This document shows, one piece after another, positions 1 through 13,900 of a stretch of 64,000 bases of DNA. Source of the stretch: Eledone cirrhosa (lineage: Eukaryota > Mollusca > Cephalopoda > Octopoda > Eledonidae); the NCBI GenBank assembly GCA_964016885.1, contig OZ024742.1, forward strand, positions 361,488,421 to 361,552,420. Reading direction: 5' to 3'. Made by a program: the position numbers and the translations under genes. The stretch's first letter is position 1, and the number at the start of each line of letters is the position of its first letter. The notes below the pieces were generated by a model. It made no database searches, had not been told where the DNA came from, and worked only from the letters and a program-made list of their open reading frames with translations.

Positions 1-1049
1 AGGCACCCAATACACACTGTAAAGTGGTCATGTAGGTGTTACAACAAAAGGCACCCAATACACACTGTAAAGTGATCATGTAAGTGTTACAACAAAAGGC
101 ACCCAATACTCACTGTAAAGAGGTCATGTAGGTGCTACAACAAAAGGCACCCAATACACACTGTAAAGTGGTCATGTAAGTGTTACAACAAAAGGCACCC
201 AATACACACTGTAAAGTGGTCATGTAACTGTTACAACAAAAGGCACCCAATACAAACTGTAAAGTGGTCATGTAGGTGTTACAACAAAAGGCACCCAATA
301 CAAACTGTCAAATGGTCATGTAAGTGTTACAACAAAAGGCACCCAATACACACTGTAAAGTGGTCATGTAAGTGTTACAACAAAAGGCACCCAATACACA
401 CTGTAAAGTGGTCATGTAGGTGCTACAACAAAAGGCACCCAATACACACAGTAAAGTGGTCATGTAACTGTTACAACAAAAGGCACCCAATACACACTGT
501 AAAGTGGTCATGTAGGTGTTACAACAAAAGGCACCCAATACTCACTGTAAAGTGGTCATGTAGGTGCTACAACAAAAGGCACCCAATACACACTGTAAAG
601 TGGTCATGTAAGTGTTACAACAAAAGGCACCCAATACACACTGTAAAGTGGTCATGTAAGTGTTACAACAAAAGGCACCCAATACACACTGTAAAGTGGT
701 CATGTAGGTGTTACAACAAAAGGCACCCAATACACACTGTAAAGTGGTCATGTAAGTGTTACAACAAAAGGCACCCAATACACACTGTAAAGTGGTCATG
801 TAAGTGTTACAACAAAAGGCACCCAATACAAACTGTAAAGTGGTCATGTAAGTGTTACAACAAAAGGCCCCCAATACACACTGTAAAGTGGTATGTAGGT
901 GTTACAACAAAAGGCACCCAATATACACTGTAAAGTGGTCATGTAAGTGTTACAACAAAAGGCACCCAATACAAACTGTAAAGTGGTCATGTAAGTGTTA
1001 CAACAAAAGGCACCCAATACACACTGTAAAGTGGTCATGTAACTGCTAC

Positions 1050-3124
1050 AACAAAAGGCACCCAATACACACTGTAAAGTGATCATGTAAGTGTTACAAC
1101 AAAAGGCACCCAATACAAACTGTAAAGTGGTCATGTAGGTGTTACAACAAAAGGCACCCAATACACACTGTAAAGTGGTCATGTAACTGTTACAACAAAA
1201 GCCACCCAATACACCCTGTAAAGTGGTCATGTAACCCTTACAACAAAAGGCACCCAATACAAACTGTAAAGTGGTCACGTAGGTGTTACAACAAAAAGCA
1301 CCCAATACAAACTGTAAAGTGGTCATCTAGGTGCTACAACAAAAGGCACCCAATTCACACTGTAAAGTTTTTATGTAAATGTCACAACAAAAGGCACCCA
1401 GTACACACTGTAAGTAGAGTATGTAGGTATCAAATGCCGAAAGCACCCAATACACACTGTAAAGTGGTCGTGTAGGTATCACAGCAAAAAGCACCCAGTA
1501 CACACTGTAAAGTGATTATGTAGGTATCACAACAAAAAGCACCCAGTACACACTGTAAAGTGATTATGTAGGTATCACAACAAAAAGCATCCAGTACACA
1601 CTGTAAAGTGTTTATGTAGGTATCACAACAAAAAGCACCCAGTACACACTGTAAAGTGATTATGTAGGTATCACAACAAAAAGCATCCAGTACACACTGT
1701 AAAGTGATTATGTAGGTATCACAACAAAAAGCACCCAGTACACACTGTAAAGTGATTATGTAGGTATCACAACAAAAAGCACCCAGTACACACTGTAAAG
1801 TGATTATGTAGGTATCACAACAAAAAGCATCCAGTACACACTCTAAAGTGGTCATGTAGGTGCTACAACAAAAGGCACCCAATACACACTGTAAAGTGTT
1901 AATGTAGGTGTTACAACAAAAGGCACCCAATACTCACTCTAAAGTGGTCATGTAGGTGCTACAACAAAAGGCACCCAATACACACTGTAAAGTGGTCATG
2001 TAAGTGTTACAACAAAAGGCACCCAATACACACTGTAAAGTGGTCATGTAAGTGTTACAACAAAAGGCACCCAATACACACTGTAAAGTGGTCATGTAGG
2101 TGTTACAACAAAAGGCACCCAATACACACTGTAAAGTGGTCATGTAAGTGTTACAACAAAAGGCACCCAATACACACTGTAAAGTGGTCATGTAAGTGTT
2201 ACAACAAAAGGCACCCAATACACACTGTAAAGTGGTCATGTAGGTGTTACAACAAAAGGCACCCAATACACACTGTAAAGTGGTCATGTAAGTGTTACAA
2301 CAAAAGGCACCCAATACACACAGTAAAGTGGTCATGTAAGTGTTACAACAAAAGACACCCAATACACACTGTAAAGTGGTCATGTAAGTGTTACAACAAA
2401 AGGCACCCAATACACACTGTAAAGTGGTCATGTAGGTGTTACAACAAAAGGCACCCTATACACACTGTAAAGTGGTCATGTAAGTGTTACAACAAAAGGC
2501 ACCCAATACACACTGTAAGTGCTCATGTAACTGTAACAACAAAAGGCACCCAATACAAACTGTAAAGTGGTCATGTAAGTGTTACAACAAAAGGCACCCA
2601 ATACACACTGTAAAGTGGTCATGTAACTGTTACAACAAAAGGCACCCAATACACACTGTAAAGTGATCATGTAAGTGTTACAACAAAAGGCACCCAATAC
2701 AAACTGTAAAGTGGTCATGTAGGTGTTACAACAAAAGGCACCCAATACAAACTGTAAAGTGGTCATGTAACTGTTACAACAAAAGCCACCCAATACACCC
2801 TGTAAAGTGGTCATGTAACCCTTACAACAAAAGGCACCCAATACAAACTGTAAAGTGGTCACGTAGGTGTTACAACAAAAAGCACCCAATACAAACTGTA
2901 AAGTGGTCATCTAGGTGCTACAACAAAAGGCACCCAATTCACACTGTAAAGTTTTCATGTAAATGTCACAACAAAAGGCACCCAGTACACACTGTAAGTA
3001 GAGTATGTAGGTATCAAATGCAAAAAGCACCCAATACACAATGTAAAGTGGTCGTGTAGGTATCACAGCAAAAAGCACCCAGTACACACTGTAAAGTGAT
3101 TATGTAGGTATCACAACAAAAAGC
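1050..3124 (+). repeat. 1,584-bp higher-order repeat in the left array
   Basis: The landmark monomer with TGTAAGTAGAG at about 1,410 recurs at about 2,994, exactly 33 monomers (1,584 bp) later. The variant order around it is conserved: a CACCCTGTAAAG monomer, a CACGTAGGTG monomer, CCAATTCACAC, the AAGTAGAG landmark, then a run of TATCAC-type monomers. Roughly 1,050-1,540 corresponds to 2,634-3,124. The following TATCAC run differs in monomer number between copies, so the two have since gained or lost units by unequal exchange or slippage. Confidence 0.8.
1354..1860 (+). repeat. Landmark and TATCAC block (ancestral-like monomers)
   Basis: This block shows the recurrent landmark set: CCAATTCACAC, GTTTTTATG or GTTTTCATG, TGTAAGTAGAG, GTATCAAATGC, then a run of units with GGTATCAC and AGCACCCAG or AGCATCCAG. 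Equivalent blocks start near 2,937, 6,295, 7,732, 11,327, 12,852, 14,727, 17,025, 19,130, 24,358, 26,419, 30,548, 30,748, 34,971, 37,504, 42,241 and 44,774; many end with a GTCGTGGAAGTGACAC unit. These variants (GTGGTCGTG, AGCACCCAG) are closer to the module in the dispersed SINEs than the bulk monomers are. Confidence 0.8.
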
Positions 3125-6100
3125 ATCCAGTACACACTGTAAAGTGTTTATGTAGGTATCACAACAAAAAGCATCCAGTACACACTGTAAAGTGATTATG
3201 TAGGTATCACAACAAAAAGCACCCAGTACACACTGTAAAGTGATTATGTAGGTATCACAACAAAAAGCATCCAGTACGCACTGTAAAGTGATTATGTAGG
3301 TATCACAACAAAAAGCACCCAGTACACACTGTAAAGTGATTATGTAGGTATCACAACAAAAAGCATCCAGTACACACTCTAAAGTGGTCGTGGAAGTGAC
3401 ACAACAAAAGGCACCCAATACACACTGTAAAGTGGTCGTGTAAGTGTCACAACAAATGGCACCCAATACACACTGTAAAGTGGTCATGTAGGTGTTACAA
3501 CAAAAGGCACCCAATACACACTGTAAAGTGGTCAGGTAACTGTTACAACAAAAGGCACCCAATACACACTGTAAAGTGGTCATGTAGGTGTTACAACAAA
3601 AGGCACCCAATACACACTGTAAAGTGGTCATGTAAGTGTTACAACAAAAGGCACCCAATAAACACTGAAAAGGGGTCATGTAGGTGTTACATCAAAAGGC
3701 ACCCAATAGACACTGTAAAGTGGTCATGTAAGTGTTACAACAAAAGGCACCCAATACACACTGTAAAGTGGTCATGTAACTGTTACAACAAAAGGCACCC
3801 AATACACACTGTAAAGTGGTCATGTAAGTGTTACAACAAAAGGCACCCAATACAAACTGTAAAGTGGTCATGTAAGTGATACAACAAAAGGCACCCAATA
3901 CAGACTGTAGAGTGGTCATGTAAGTGTTACAACAAAAGGCACCAAATACACACTGTAAAGTGGTCATTTAACTGTTACAACAAAAGGCACCCAATACACA
4001 CTGTAAAGTGGTCAGGTAACTGTTACAACAAAAGGCACCCAATACACACTGTAAAGTGGTCATGTAGGTGTTACAACAAAAGGCACCCAATACACACTGT
4101 AAAGTGGTCATGTAAGTGTTACAATAAAAGGCACCCTATAGAAACTGTAAAGTGGTCATGTAGGTGTTACGACAAAAGGCACCCAATACTCACTGTAAAG
4201 TGGTCATGTAGGTGCTACAACAAAAGGCACCCAATACACGCTGTAAAGTGGTCATCTAGGTGTTACAACAAAAGGCACCCAATACACACAGTAAAGTGGT
4301 CATGTAACTGTTATAACAAAAGGCACCCAATACACACTGTAAAGTGGTCACATAGGTGTTACAACAAAAGGCACCCAATACAAACTGTAAAGTGGTCATG
4401 TAAGTGTTACAACAAAAGGCACCCAATACACACTGTAAAGTGGTCATGTAAATGTTACAACAAAAGGCACCCAATACAAACTGTAAAGTGATTGTGTAGG
4501 TATCACAACAAAAAGCATCCAGTACACACTCTAAAGTGGTCGTGGAAGTGACACAACAAAAGGCACCCAATACACACTGTAAAGTGGTCATGTAGGTGCT
4601 ACAACAAAAGGAACACAATACACACTGTAAAGTGGTCATGTAAGTGTTACAACAAAAGGCACCCAATACAGACTGTAAAGTGGTCATGTAACTGTTCCAA
4701 CAAAGGGCACCCAATACACACTGTAAAGTGGTCATGTAAGTGTTACAACAAAAGGCACCCAATACACACTGTAAAGTGGTCATATAACTGTTACAACAAA
4801 AGGCACCCTATACAAACTGTAAAGGGTCATGTAACTGTTACAACAAAAGGCACCCAATACAAACTGTAAACTGGTCATGTAGGTGTTACAACAAAAGGCA
4901 CCCAATACTCACTGTAAAGTGGTCATGTAGGTGCTACAACAAAAGGCACCCAATACACACTGTAAAGTGGTCATGTAGGTGTTACAACAAAAGGCACCCA
5001 ATACACGCTGTAAAGTGGTCATGTAAGTGTTACAACAAAAGGCACCCAATACACACTGTAAAGTGGTCATGTCAGTGTTACAACAAAAGGCACCCAATAC
5101 ACACTGTAAATTTGTCATGTAGGTGTTACAACAAAAGGCACCCAATACACACTCTAAGTGGTCATGTAATTGTTACAACAAAAGGCACCCAATACAAACT
5201 GTAAAGTGGTCATGTAGGTGTTACAACAAAAGGCACCCAATACTCACTGTAAAGTGGTTATGTAGTTGCTACAACAAAAGGCACCCAATACACACTGTAA
5301 AGTGGTCATGTAGGTGTTACAACAAAAGGCACCCAATACACACTGTAAAGTGGTCTTGTAACTGTTACAACAAAAGGCACCCAATACACACTGTAAAGGG
5401 TCATGTAACTGTTACAACAAAAGGCACCCAATACACACTGTAAAGTGGTCATGTAGGTGTTACAACAAAAGGCACCCAATACTCACTGTAAAGTGGTCAT
5501 GTAGGTGCTACAACAAAAGGCACCCAATACACACTGTAAAGTGGTCATGTAAGTGTTACAACAAAAGGCACCCAATACACACTGTAAAGTGGTCATGTAA
5601 CTGTTACAACAAAAGGCACCCAATATACACTGTAAAGTGGTCATGTAGGTGTTACAACAAAAGGCACCCAATACAAACTGTAAAGTGGTCATTTAACTGT
5701 TACAACAAAAGGCACCCAATACACACTGTAAAGTGGTCATGTAAGTGTTACAACAAAAGGCACCAAATACACACTGTAAAGTGGTCATGTAGGTGCTACA
5801 ACAAAAGGCACCCAATACACACAGTAAAGTGGTCATGTAACTGTTACAACAAAAGGCACCCAATACACACTGTAAAGTGGTCATGTAGGTGTTAGAAAAA
5901 AAGGCACCCAATACTCACTGTAAAGTGGTCATGTAGGTGCTACAACAAATGGCACCCAATACACACTGTAAAGTGGTCATGTAAGTGTTACAACAAAAGG
6001 CACCCAATACACACTGTAAAGTGGTCAAGTAAGTGTTACAACAAAAGGCACCCAATACACACTGTAAAGTGGTCACGTAGGTGTTACAACAAAAGGCACC

Positions 6101-8039
6101 CAATACAAACTGTAAAGTGGTCATGTAACTGTTACAACAAAAGCCACCCAATACACCCTGTAAAGTGGTCATGTAACTGTTACAACAAAAGGCACCCAAT
6201 ACAAACTGTAAAGTGGTCACGTAGGTGTTACAACAAAAAGCACCCAATACAAACTGTAAAGTGGTCATGTAGGTGCTACGACAAAAGGCACCCAATTCAC
6301 ACTGTAAAGTTTTCATGTAAATGTCACAACAAAAGGCACCCAGTACACACTGTAAGTAGAGAATGTAGGTATCAAATGCAAAAAGCACCCAATACACACT
6401 GTAAAGTGTAGGTATCAGAACAAAAGGCACCCACTACACACTGTAAAGTGATTATGTAGGTATCACAACAAAAAGCATCCAGTACACACTGTAAAGTGTT
6501 TATGTAGGTATCACAACAAAAAGCATCCAGTACACACTCTAAAGTGGTCGTGGAAGTGACACAACAAAAGGCACCCAATACACACTGTAAAGTGGTCGTG
6601 TAAGTGATACAACAAAAGGCACCTAATACACACTGTAAAGTGGTCATGTAACTGTTACAACAAAAGGCAGCAATACAAACTGTAAAGTGGTCATGTAAGT
6701 GATACAACAAAAGGCACCCAATACACACTGTAAAGTGGTCATGTAAGTGTTACAACAAAAGGCACCAAATACACACTGTAAAGTGGTCATTTAACTGTTA
6801 CAACAAAAGGCACCCAATACACATTGTAAAGTGGTCAGGTAACTGTTACAACAAAAGTCACCCAATACACACTGTAAAGTGGTCATTTAACTGTTACAAC
6901 AAAAGGCACCCAATACACACTGTAAAGTGGTCATGTAAGTGTTACAACAAACGGCACCAAATACACACTGTAAAGTGGTCATGTAAGTGATACAACAAAA
7001 GGCACCCAATACACACTGTAGAGTGGTCATGTAAGTGTTACAACAAAAGGCACCAAATACACACTGTAAAGTGGTCATTTAACTGTTACAACAAAAGGCA
7101 CCCAATACACACTGTAAAGTGGTCAGGTAACTGTTACAACAAAAGGCACCCAATACACACTGTAGAGTGGTCATGTAGGTGTTACAACAAAAGGCACCCA
7201 ATACACATTGTAAAGTGGTCATGTAAGTGTTACAACAAAAGGCACCCAATACACACTGTAAAGTGGTCATGTAACTGTTACAACAAAAGGCACCCTATAC
7301 AAACTGTAAAGGGTCATGTAACTGTTACAACAAAAGGCACCCAATACAAACTGTAAAGTGGTCATGGAGGTGTTACAACAAAAGGCACCCAATACACACA
7401 GTAAAGTGGTCATGTAAGTGTTACAACAAAAGGCACCCAATACACACTGTAAAGTGGTCATGTAGGTGTTACAGCAAAAGGCACCCAATACAAACTGTAA
7501 AGTGGTCATGTAGGTGTTACAACAAAAGGCACCCAATACACACTGTAAAGTGGTCACGTAGGTGTTACAACAAAAGGCACCCAATACAAACTGTAAAGTG
7601 GTCATGTAAATGTTACAACAAAAGGCACCCAATACAAACTGTAAAGTGGTCATGTAGGTTTTACGACAAAAAGCACCTAGTACTCACTGTAAAGTGGTCA
7701 TGTAGGTGCTACAACAAAAGGCACCCAATTCACACTGTAAAGTTTTCATGTAAATGTCACAACAAAAGGCACCCAGTACACACTGTAAGTAGAGTATGTA
7801 GGTATCAAATGCAAAAACCACCCAATACACACTGTAAAGTGGTCGTGTAGGTATCACAACAAAAGGCACCCAGTACACACTGTAAAGTGGTTGTTTAGGT
7901 ATCACAGCAAAAAGCACCCAGTACACACTGTAAAGTGATTGTGTAGGTATCACAACAAAAAGCATCCAGTACACACTCTAAAGTGGTCGTGGAAGTGACA
8001 CAACAAAAGGCACCCAATACACACTGTAAAGTGGTCATG

Positions 8040-10018
8040 TAGGTGCTACAACAAAAGGCACCCAACACACACTGTAAAGTGGTCATGTAAGTGTTACAAC
8101 AAAAGGCACCCAATACACACTGTAAAGTGGTCATGTAACTGTTACAACAAAAGGCACCCAATACACACTGTAAAGTGGTCATGTAAGTGTTACAACAAAA
8201 GGCACCCAATACACACTGCAAAGTGGTCATGTAACTGTTACAACAAAAGGCACCCTATACAAACTGTAAAGTGGTCATGTAGGTGTTACAACAAAAGGCA
8301 CCCAATACTCACTGTAAAGTGGTCATGTAGGTGCTACAACAAAAGGCACCCAATACACACTGTAAAGTGGTCATGTAGGTGTTACAACAAAAGGCACCCA
8401 ATACACACTGCAAAGTGGTCTTGTAACTGTTACAACAAAAGGCACCCAATACACACTGTAAAGGGTCATGTAAGTGTTACAACAAAAGGCACCCAATACA
8501 CACTGTAAAGTGGTCATGTAGGTGTTACAACAAAAGGCACCCAATACTCACTGTAAAGTGGTCATGTAGGTGCTACAACAAAAGGCACCCAATACACACT
8601 GTAAAGTGGTCATGTAAGTGTTACAACAAAAGGCACCCAATACACACTGTAAAGTGGTCATGTAGGTGTTACAACAAAAGGCACCCAATACACACTGTAA
8701 AGTGGTCATGTAGGTGTTACAACAAAAGGCACCCAATACACACTGTAAAGTGGTCACGTAAGTGTTACAACAAAAGGCACCCAATACACACTGTAGAGTG
8801 GTCATGTAATTGTTACAACAAAAGGCACCCAATACAAACTGTAAAGTGGTCATGTAGGTGTTACAACAAAAGGCACCCAATACTCACTGTAAAGTGGTTA
8901 TGTAGGTGCTACAACAAAAGGCACCCAATACACACTGTAAAGTGGTCATGTAGGTGTTATAACAAAAGGCACCCAATACACACTGTAAAGTCGTCTTGTA
9001 ACTGTAACAACAAAAGGCACCCAATACACACTGTAAAGGGTCATGTAACTGTTACAACAAAAGGCACCCAATACACACTGTAAAGTGGTCATGTAGGTGT
9101 TACAACAAAAGGCACCCAATACTCACTGTAAAGTGGTCATGTAGGTGCTACAACAAAAGGCACCCAATACACATTGTAAAGTGGTCATGTAAGTGTTACA
9201 ACAAAAGGCACCCAATGCACACTGTAAAGTGGTCATGTAGGTGTTACAACAAAAGGCACCCAACACACACTGTAAAGTGGTCATGTAAGTGTTACAACAA
9301 AAGGCACCCAATACACACTGTAAAGTGGTCATGTAACTGTTACAACAAAAGGCACCCAATACACACTGTAAAGTGGTCATGTAAGTGTTACAACAAAAGG
9401 CACCCAATACACACTGTAAAGTGGTCATGTAACTGTTACAACAAAAGGCACCCTATACAAACTGTAAAGTGGCCATGTAGGTGTTACAACAAAAGGCACC
9501 CAATACTCACTGTAAAGTGGTCATGTAGGTGCTACAACAAAAGGCACCCAATACACACTGTAAAGTGGTCATGTAGGTGTTACAACAAAAGGCACCCAAT
9601 ACACACTGCAAAGTGGTCTTGTAACTGTTACAACAAAAGGCACCCAATACACACTGTAAAGGGTCATGTAAGTGTTACAACAAAAGGCACCCAATACACA
9701 CTGTAAAGTGGTCATGTAGGTGTTACAACAAAAGGCACCCAATACTCACTGTAAAGTGGTCATGTAGGTGCTACAACAAAAGGCACCCAATACACACTGT
9801 AAAGTGGTCATGTAAGTGTTACAACAAAAGGCACCCAATACACACTGTAAAGTGGTCATGTAGGTGTTACAACAAAAGGCACCCAATACACACTGTAAAG
9901 TGGTCATGTAGGTGTTACAACAAAAGGCACCCAATACACACTGTAAAGTGGTCACGTAAGTGTTACAACAAAAGGCACCCAATACACACTGTAGAGTGGT
10001 CATGTAATTGTTACAACA
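8040..10018 (+). repeat. 1,198-bp higher-order duplication
   Basis: Shared private variants are displaced by 1,198 bp: CAACACACAC at 8,063 and 9,261, TGCAAAGTGGTCTTG at about 8,409 and 9,607, and GTAGAGTGGTCATGTAATTG at about 8,793 and 9,991. The block 8,040-8,820 therefore matches 9,238-10,018. The size is close to 25 monomers and the 2-bp shortfall reflects a 46-bp unit. This is a local, fairly young duplication within the array. Confidence 0.85.
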
Positions 10019-10939
10019 AAAGGCACCCAATACACACTGTAAAGGGTCATGTAACTGTTACAACAAAAGGCACCCAATACACACTGTAAAGTCGTCATGT
10101 AGGTGTTACAACAAAAGGCACCCAATACTCACTGTAAAGTGGTCATGTAGGTGCTACAACAAAAGGCACCCAATACACACTGTAAAGTGGTCATGTAAGT
10201 GTTACAACAAAAGTCACCCAATGCACACTGTAAAGTGGTCATGTAGGTGTTACAACAAAAGGCAACCAATACACACTGTAAAGTGGTCATGTAACTGTTA
10301 CAACAAAAGGCACCCAATATACACTGTAAAGTGGTCATGTAGGTGTTACAACAAAAGGCACCCAATACAAACTGTAAAGTGGTCATTTAACTGTTACAAC
10401 AAAAGGCACCCAATACACACTGTAAAGTGGTCATGTAAGTGTTACAACAAGGGAACCAAATACACACTATAAAGTGGTCATGTAGGTGCTACAACAAAAG
10501 GCACCCAATACACACAGTAAAGTGGTCATGTAACTGTTACAAGAAAAGGCACCCAATACACACTGTAAAGTGGTCACGTAAGTGTTACAACAAAAGGCAC
10601 CCAATACACACGGTAAAGTGGTCATGTAATTGTTACAACAAAAGGCACCCAATACAAACTGTAAAGTGGTCATGTAGGTGTTACAACAAAAGGCACCCAA
10701 TACTCACTGTAAAGTGGTCATGTAGGTGCTACAACAAAAGGCACCCAATACACACTGTAAAGTGGTCATATAGGTGTTACAACAAAAGGCACCCAATACA
10801 CACTGTAAAGTGGTCTTGTAACTGTTACGACAAAAGGCACCCAATACACACTGTAAAGGGTCATGTAACTGTTACAACAAAAGGCACCCAATACACACTG
10901 TAAAGTGGTCATGTAGGTGTTACAAAAAAAGGCACCCAA

Positions 10940-13900
10940 TACTCACTGTAAAGTGGTCATGTAGGTGCTACAACAAAAGGCACCCAATACACACTGTAAG
11001 GTGGTCATGTAAGTGTTACAACAAAAGGCACCCAATACACACTGTAAAGTGGTCATGTAAGTGTTACAACAAAAGGCACCCAATACACACTGTAAAGTGG
11101 TCACGTAGGTGTTACAACAAAAGGCACCCAATACAAACTGTAAAGTGGTCATGTAACTGTTACAACAAAAGCCACCCAATACACCCTGTAAAGTGGTCAT
11201 GTAACTGTTACAACAAAAGGCACCCAATACAAACTGTAAAGTGGTCACGTAGGTGTTACAACAAAAAGCACCCAATACAAACTGTAAAGTGGTCATGTAG
11301 GTGCTACGACAAAAGGCACCCAATTCACACTGTAAAGTTTTCATGTAAATGTCACAACAAAAGGCACCCAGTACACACTGTAAGTAGAGAATGTAGATAT
11401 CAAATGCAAAATGCACCCAATACACACTGTAAAGTGTAGGTATCACAACAAAAGGCACCCAGTACACACTGTAAAGTGATTATGTAGGTATCACAACAAA
11501 AATCATCCAGTACACACTGTAAAGTGTTTATGTAGGTATCACAACAAAAAGCATCCAGTACACACTCTAAAGTGGTCGTGGAAGTGACACAACAAAAGGC
11601 ACCCAATACACACTGTAAAGTGGTCGTGTAAGTGACACAACAAAAGGCACCCAATACACACTGCAACGTGGTCGTGTAAGTGTCACAACAAATGGCACCC
11701 AATACACACTGTAAAGTGGTCATGTAAGTGTTACAACAAAAGGCACCCAATACACACTGTAAAGTTATCATGTAAGTGTTACAACAAAAGGCACCCAATA
11801 CACACTGAAAAGTGGTCATGTAGGTGTTACAACAAAAGGCACCCAATACACACTGTAAAGTGGTCATGTAAGTGTCACAACAAAAGGCACCCAATACACA
11901 CTGTAAAGTGGTCATGTAACTGTTACAACAAAAGGCACCCAATACACACTGTAAAGTGGTCATGTAAGTGTTACAACAAAAGGCACCCAATACACACTGT
12001 AAAGTGGTCATGTAACTGTTACAACAAAAGGCACCTTATACAAACTGTAAAGTGGTCATGTAGGTGTTACAACAAAAGGCACCCAATACTCACTGTAAAG
12101 TGGTCATGTAGGTGCTACAAGAAAAGGCACCCAATACACACTGTAAAGTGGTCATGTAGGTGTTACAACAAAAGGCACCCAATACACACTGTAAAGTGGT
12201 CTTGTAGGTGCTACAGCAAAAGGCACCCAATACACACTGTAAAGTGGTCATGTAGGTGTTACAACAAAAGGCACCCAATACACACTGTAAAGGGTCATGT
12301 AACTGTTGCAACAAAAAGCACCCAATACACACTGTAAAGTGGTCATGTAGGTGTTACAACAAAAGGCACCCAATACTCACTGTAAAGTGGTCATGTAGGT
12401 GCAACAACAAAAGGCACCCAATACACACTGTAAAGTGGTCATGTAAGTGTTACAACAAAAGGCACCCAATACAGACTGTAAAGTGGTCACGTAGGTGTTA
12501 CAACAAAAGGCACCCAATACACACTGTAAAGTGGTCATGTAACTGTTACAACAAAAGGCACCCAATACAAACTGTAAAGTGGTCACGTAGGTGTTACAAC
12601 AAAAGGCACTCAATACAAACTGTAAAGTGGTCACGTAGGTGTTACAACAAAAGGCACCCAATACAAACTGTAAAGTGGTCATGTAGGTGTTACGACAAAA
12701 AGCACCTAATACTCACTGTAAAGTGGTCATGTAACCCTTACAACAAAAGGCACCCAATACAAACTGTAAAGTGGTCACGTAGGTGTTACAACAAAAAGCA
12801 CCCAATACAAATTGTAAAGTGGTCATGTAGGTGCTACCACAAAAGGCACCCAATTCACACTGTAAAGTTTTCATGTAAATGTCACAACAAAAGGCACCCA
12901 GTACACACTGTAATTAGAGTATGTAGGTATCAAATGCAAAAAGCACCCAATACACACTGTAAAGTGGTCGTGTAGGTATCACAACAAAAGGCACCCAGTA
13001 CACACTGTAAAGTGGTTGTTTAGGTATCACAGCAAAAAGCACCCAGTAAACACTGTAAAGTGATTGTGTAGGTATCACAACAAAAATCATCCAGTACACA
13101 CTGTAAAGTGTTTATGTAGGTATCACAACAAAAAGCATCCAGTACACACTGTAAAGTGGTCGTGGAAGTGACACAACAAAAGGCACCCAATACACACTGC
13201 AAAGTGGTCGTGTAAGTGTCACAACAAATGGCACCCAATACACACTGTAAAGTGGTCATGTAAGTGTTACAACAAATGGCACCCAATACACACTGTAAAG
13301 TGGTCATGTAACTGTTACAACAAAAGGCACCCAATACACACTGTAAAGTGGTCATGTAAGTGATACAACAAAAGGCACCCAATACACACTGTAAAGTGGT
13401 CATGTAAGTGTTACAACAAAGGGCACCAAATACACACTGTAAAGTGGTCATGTAAGTGTTACAACAAAAGGCACCCAATACACACTGTAAAGTGGTCATG
13501 TAACTGTTACAACAAAAGGCACCCTATACAAACTGTAAAGTGGTCATGTAGGTGTTACAACAAAAGGCACCCAATACTCACTGTAAAGTGGTCATGTAGG
13601 TGCTACAAGAAAAGGCACCCAATACACACTGTAAAGTGGTCATGTAGGTGTTACAACAAAAGGCACCCAATACACACTGTAAAGTGGTCTTGTAGGTGCT
13701 ACAACAAAAGGCACCCAATACACACTGTAAAGTGGTCATGTAGGTGTTACAACAAAAGGCACCCAATACACACTGTAAAGTGGTCATGTATGTGCTACAA
13801 CAAAAGGCACCCAATACTCACTGTAAAGTTGTCATGTAGGTGCTACAACAAAAGGCACCCAATACACACTGTAAAGTGGTCATGTAAGTGTTACAACAAA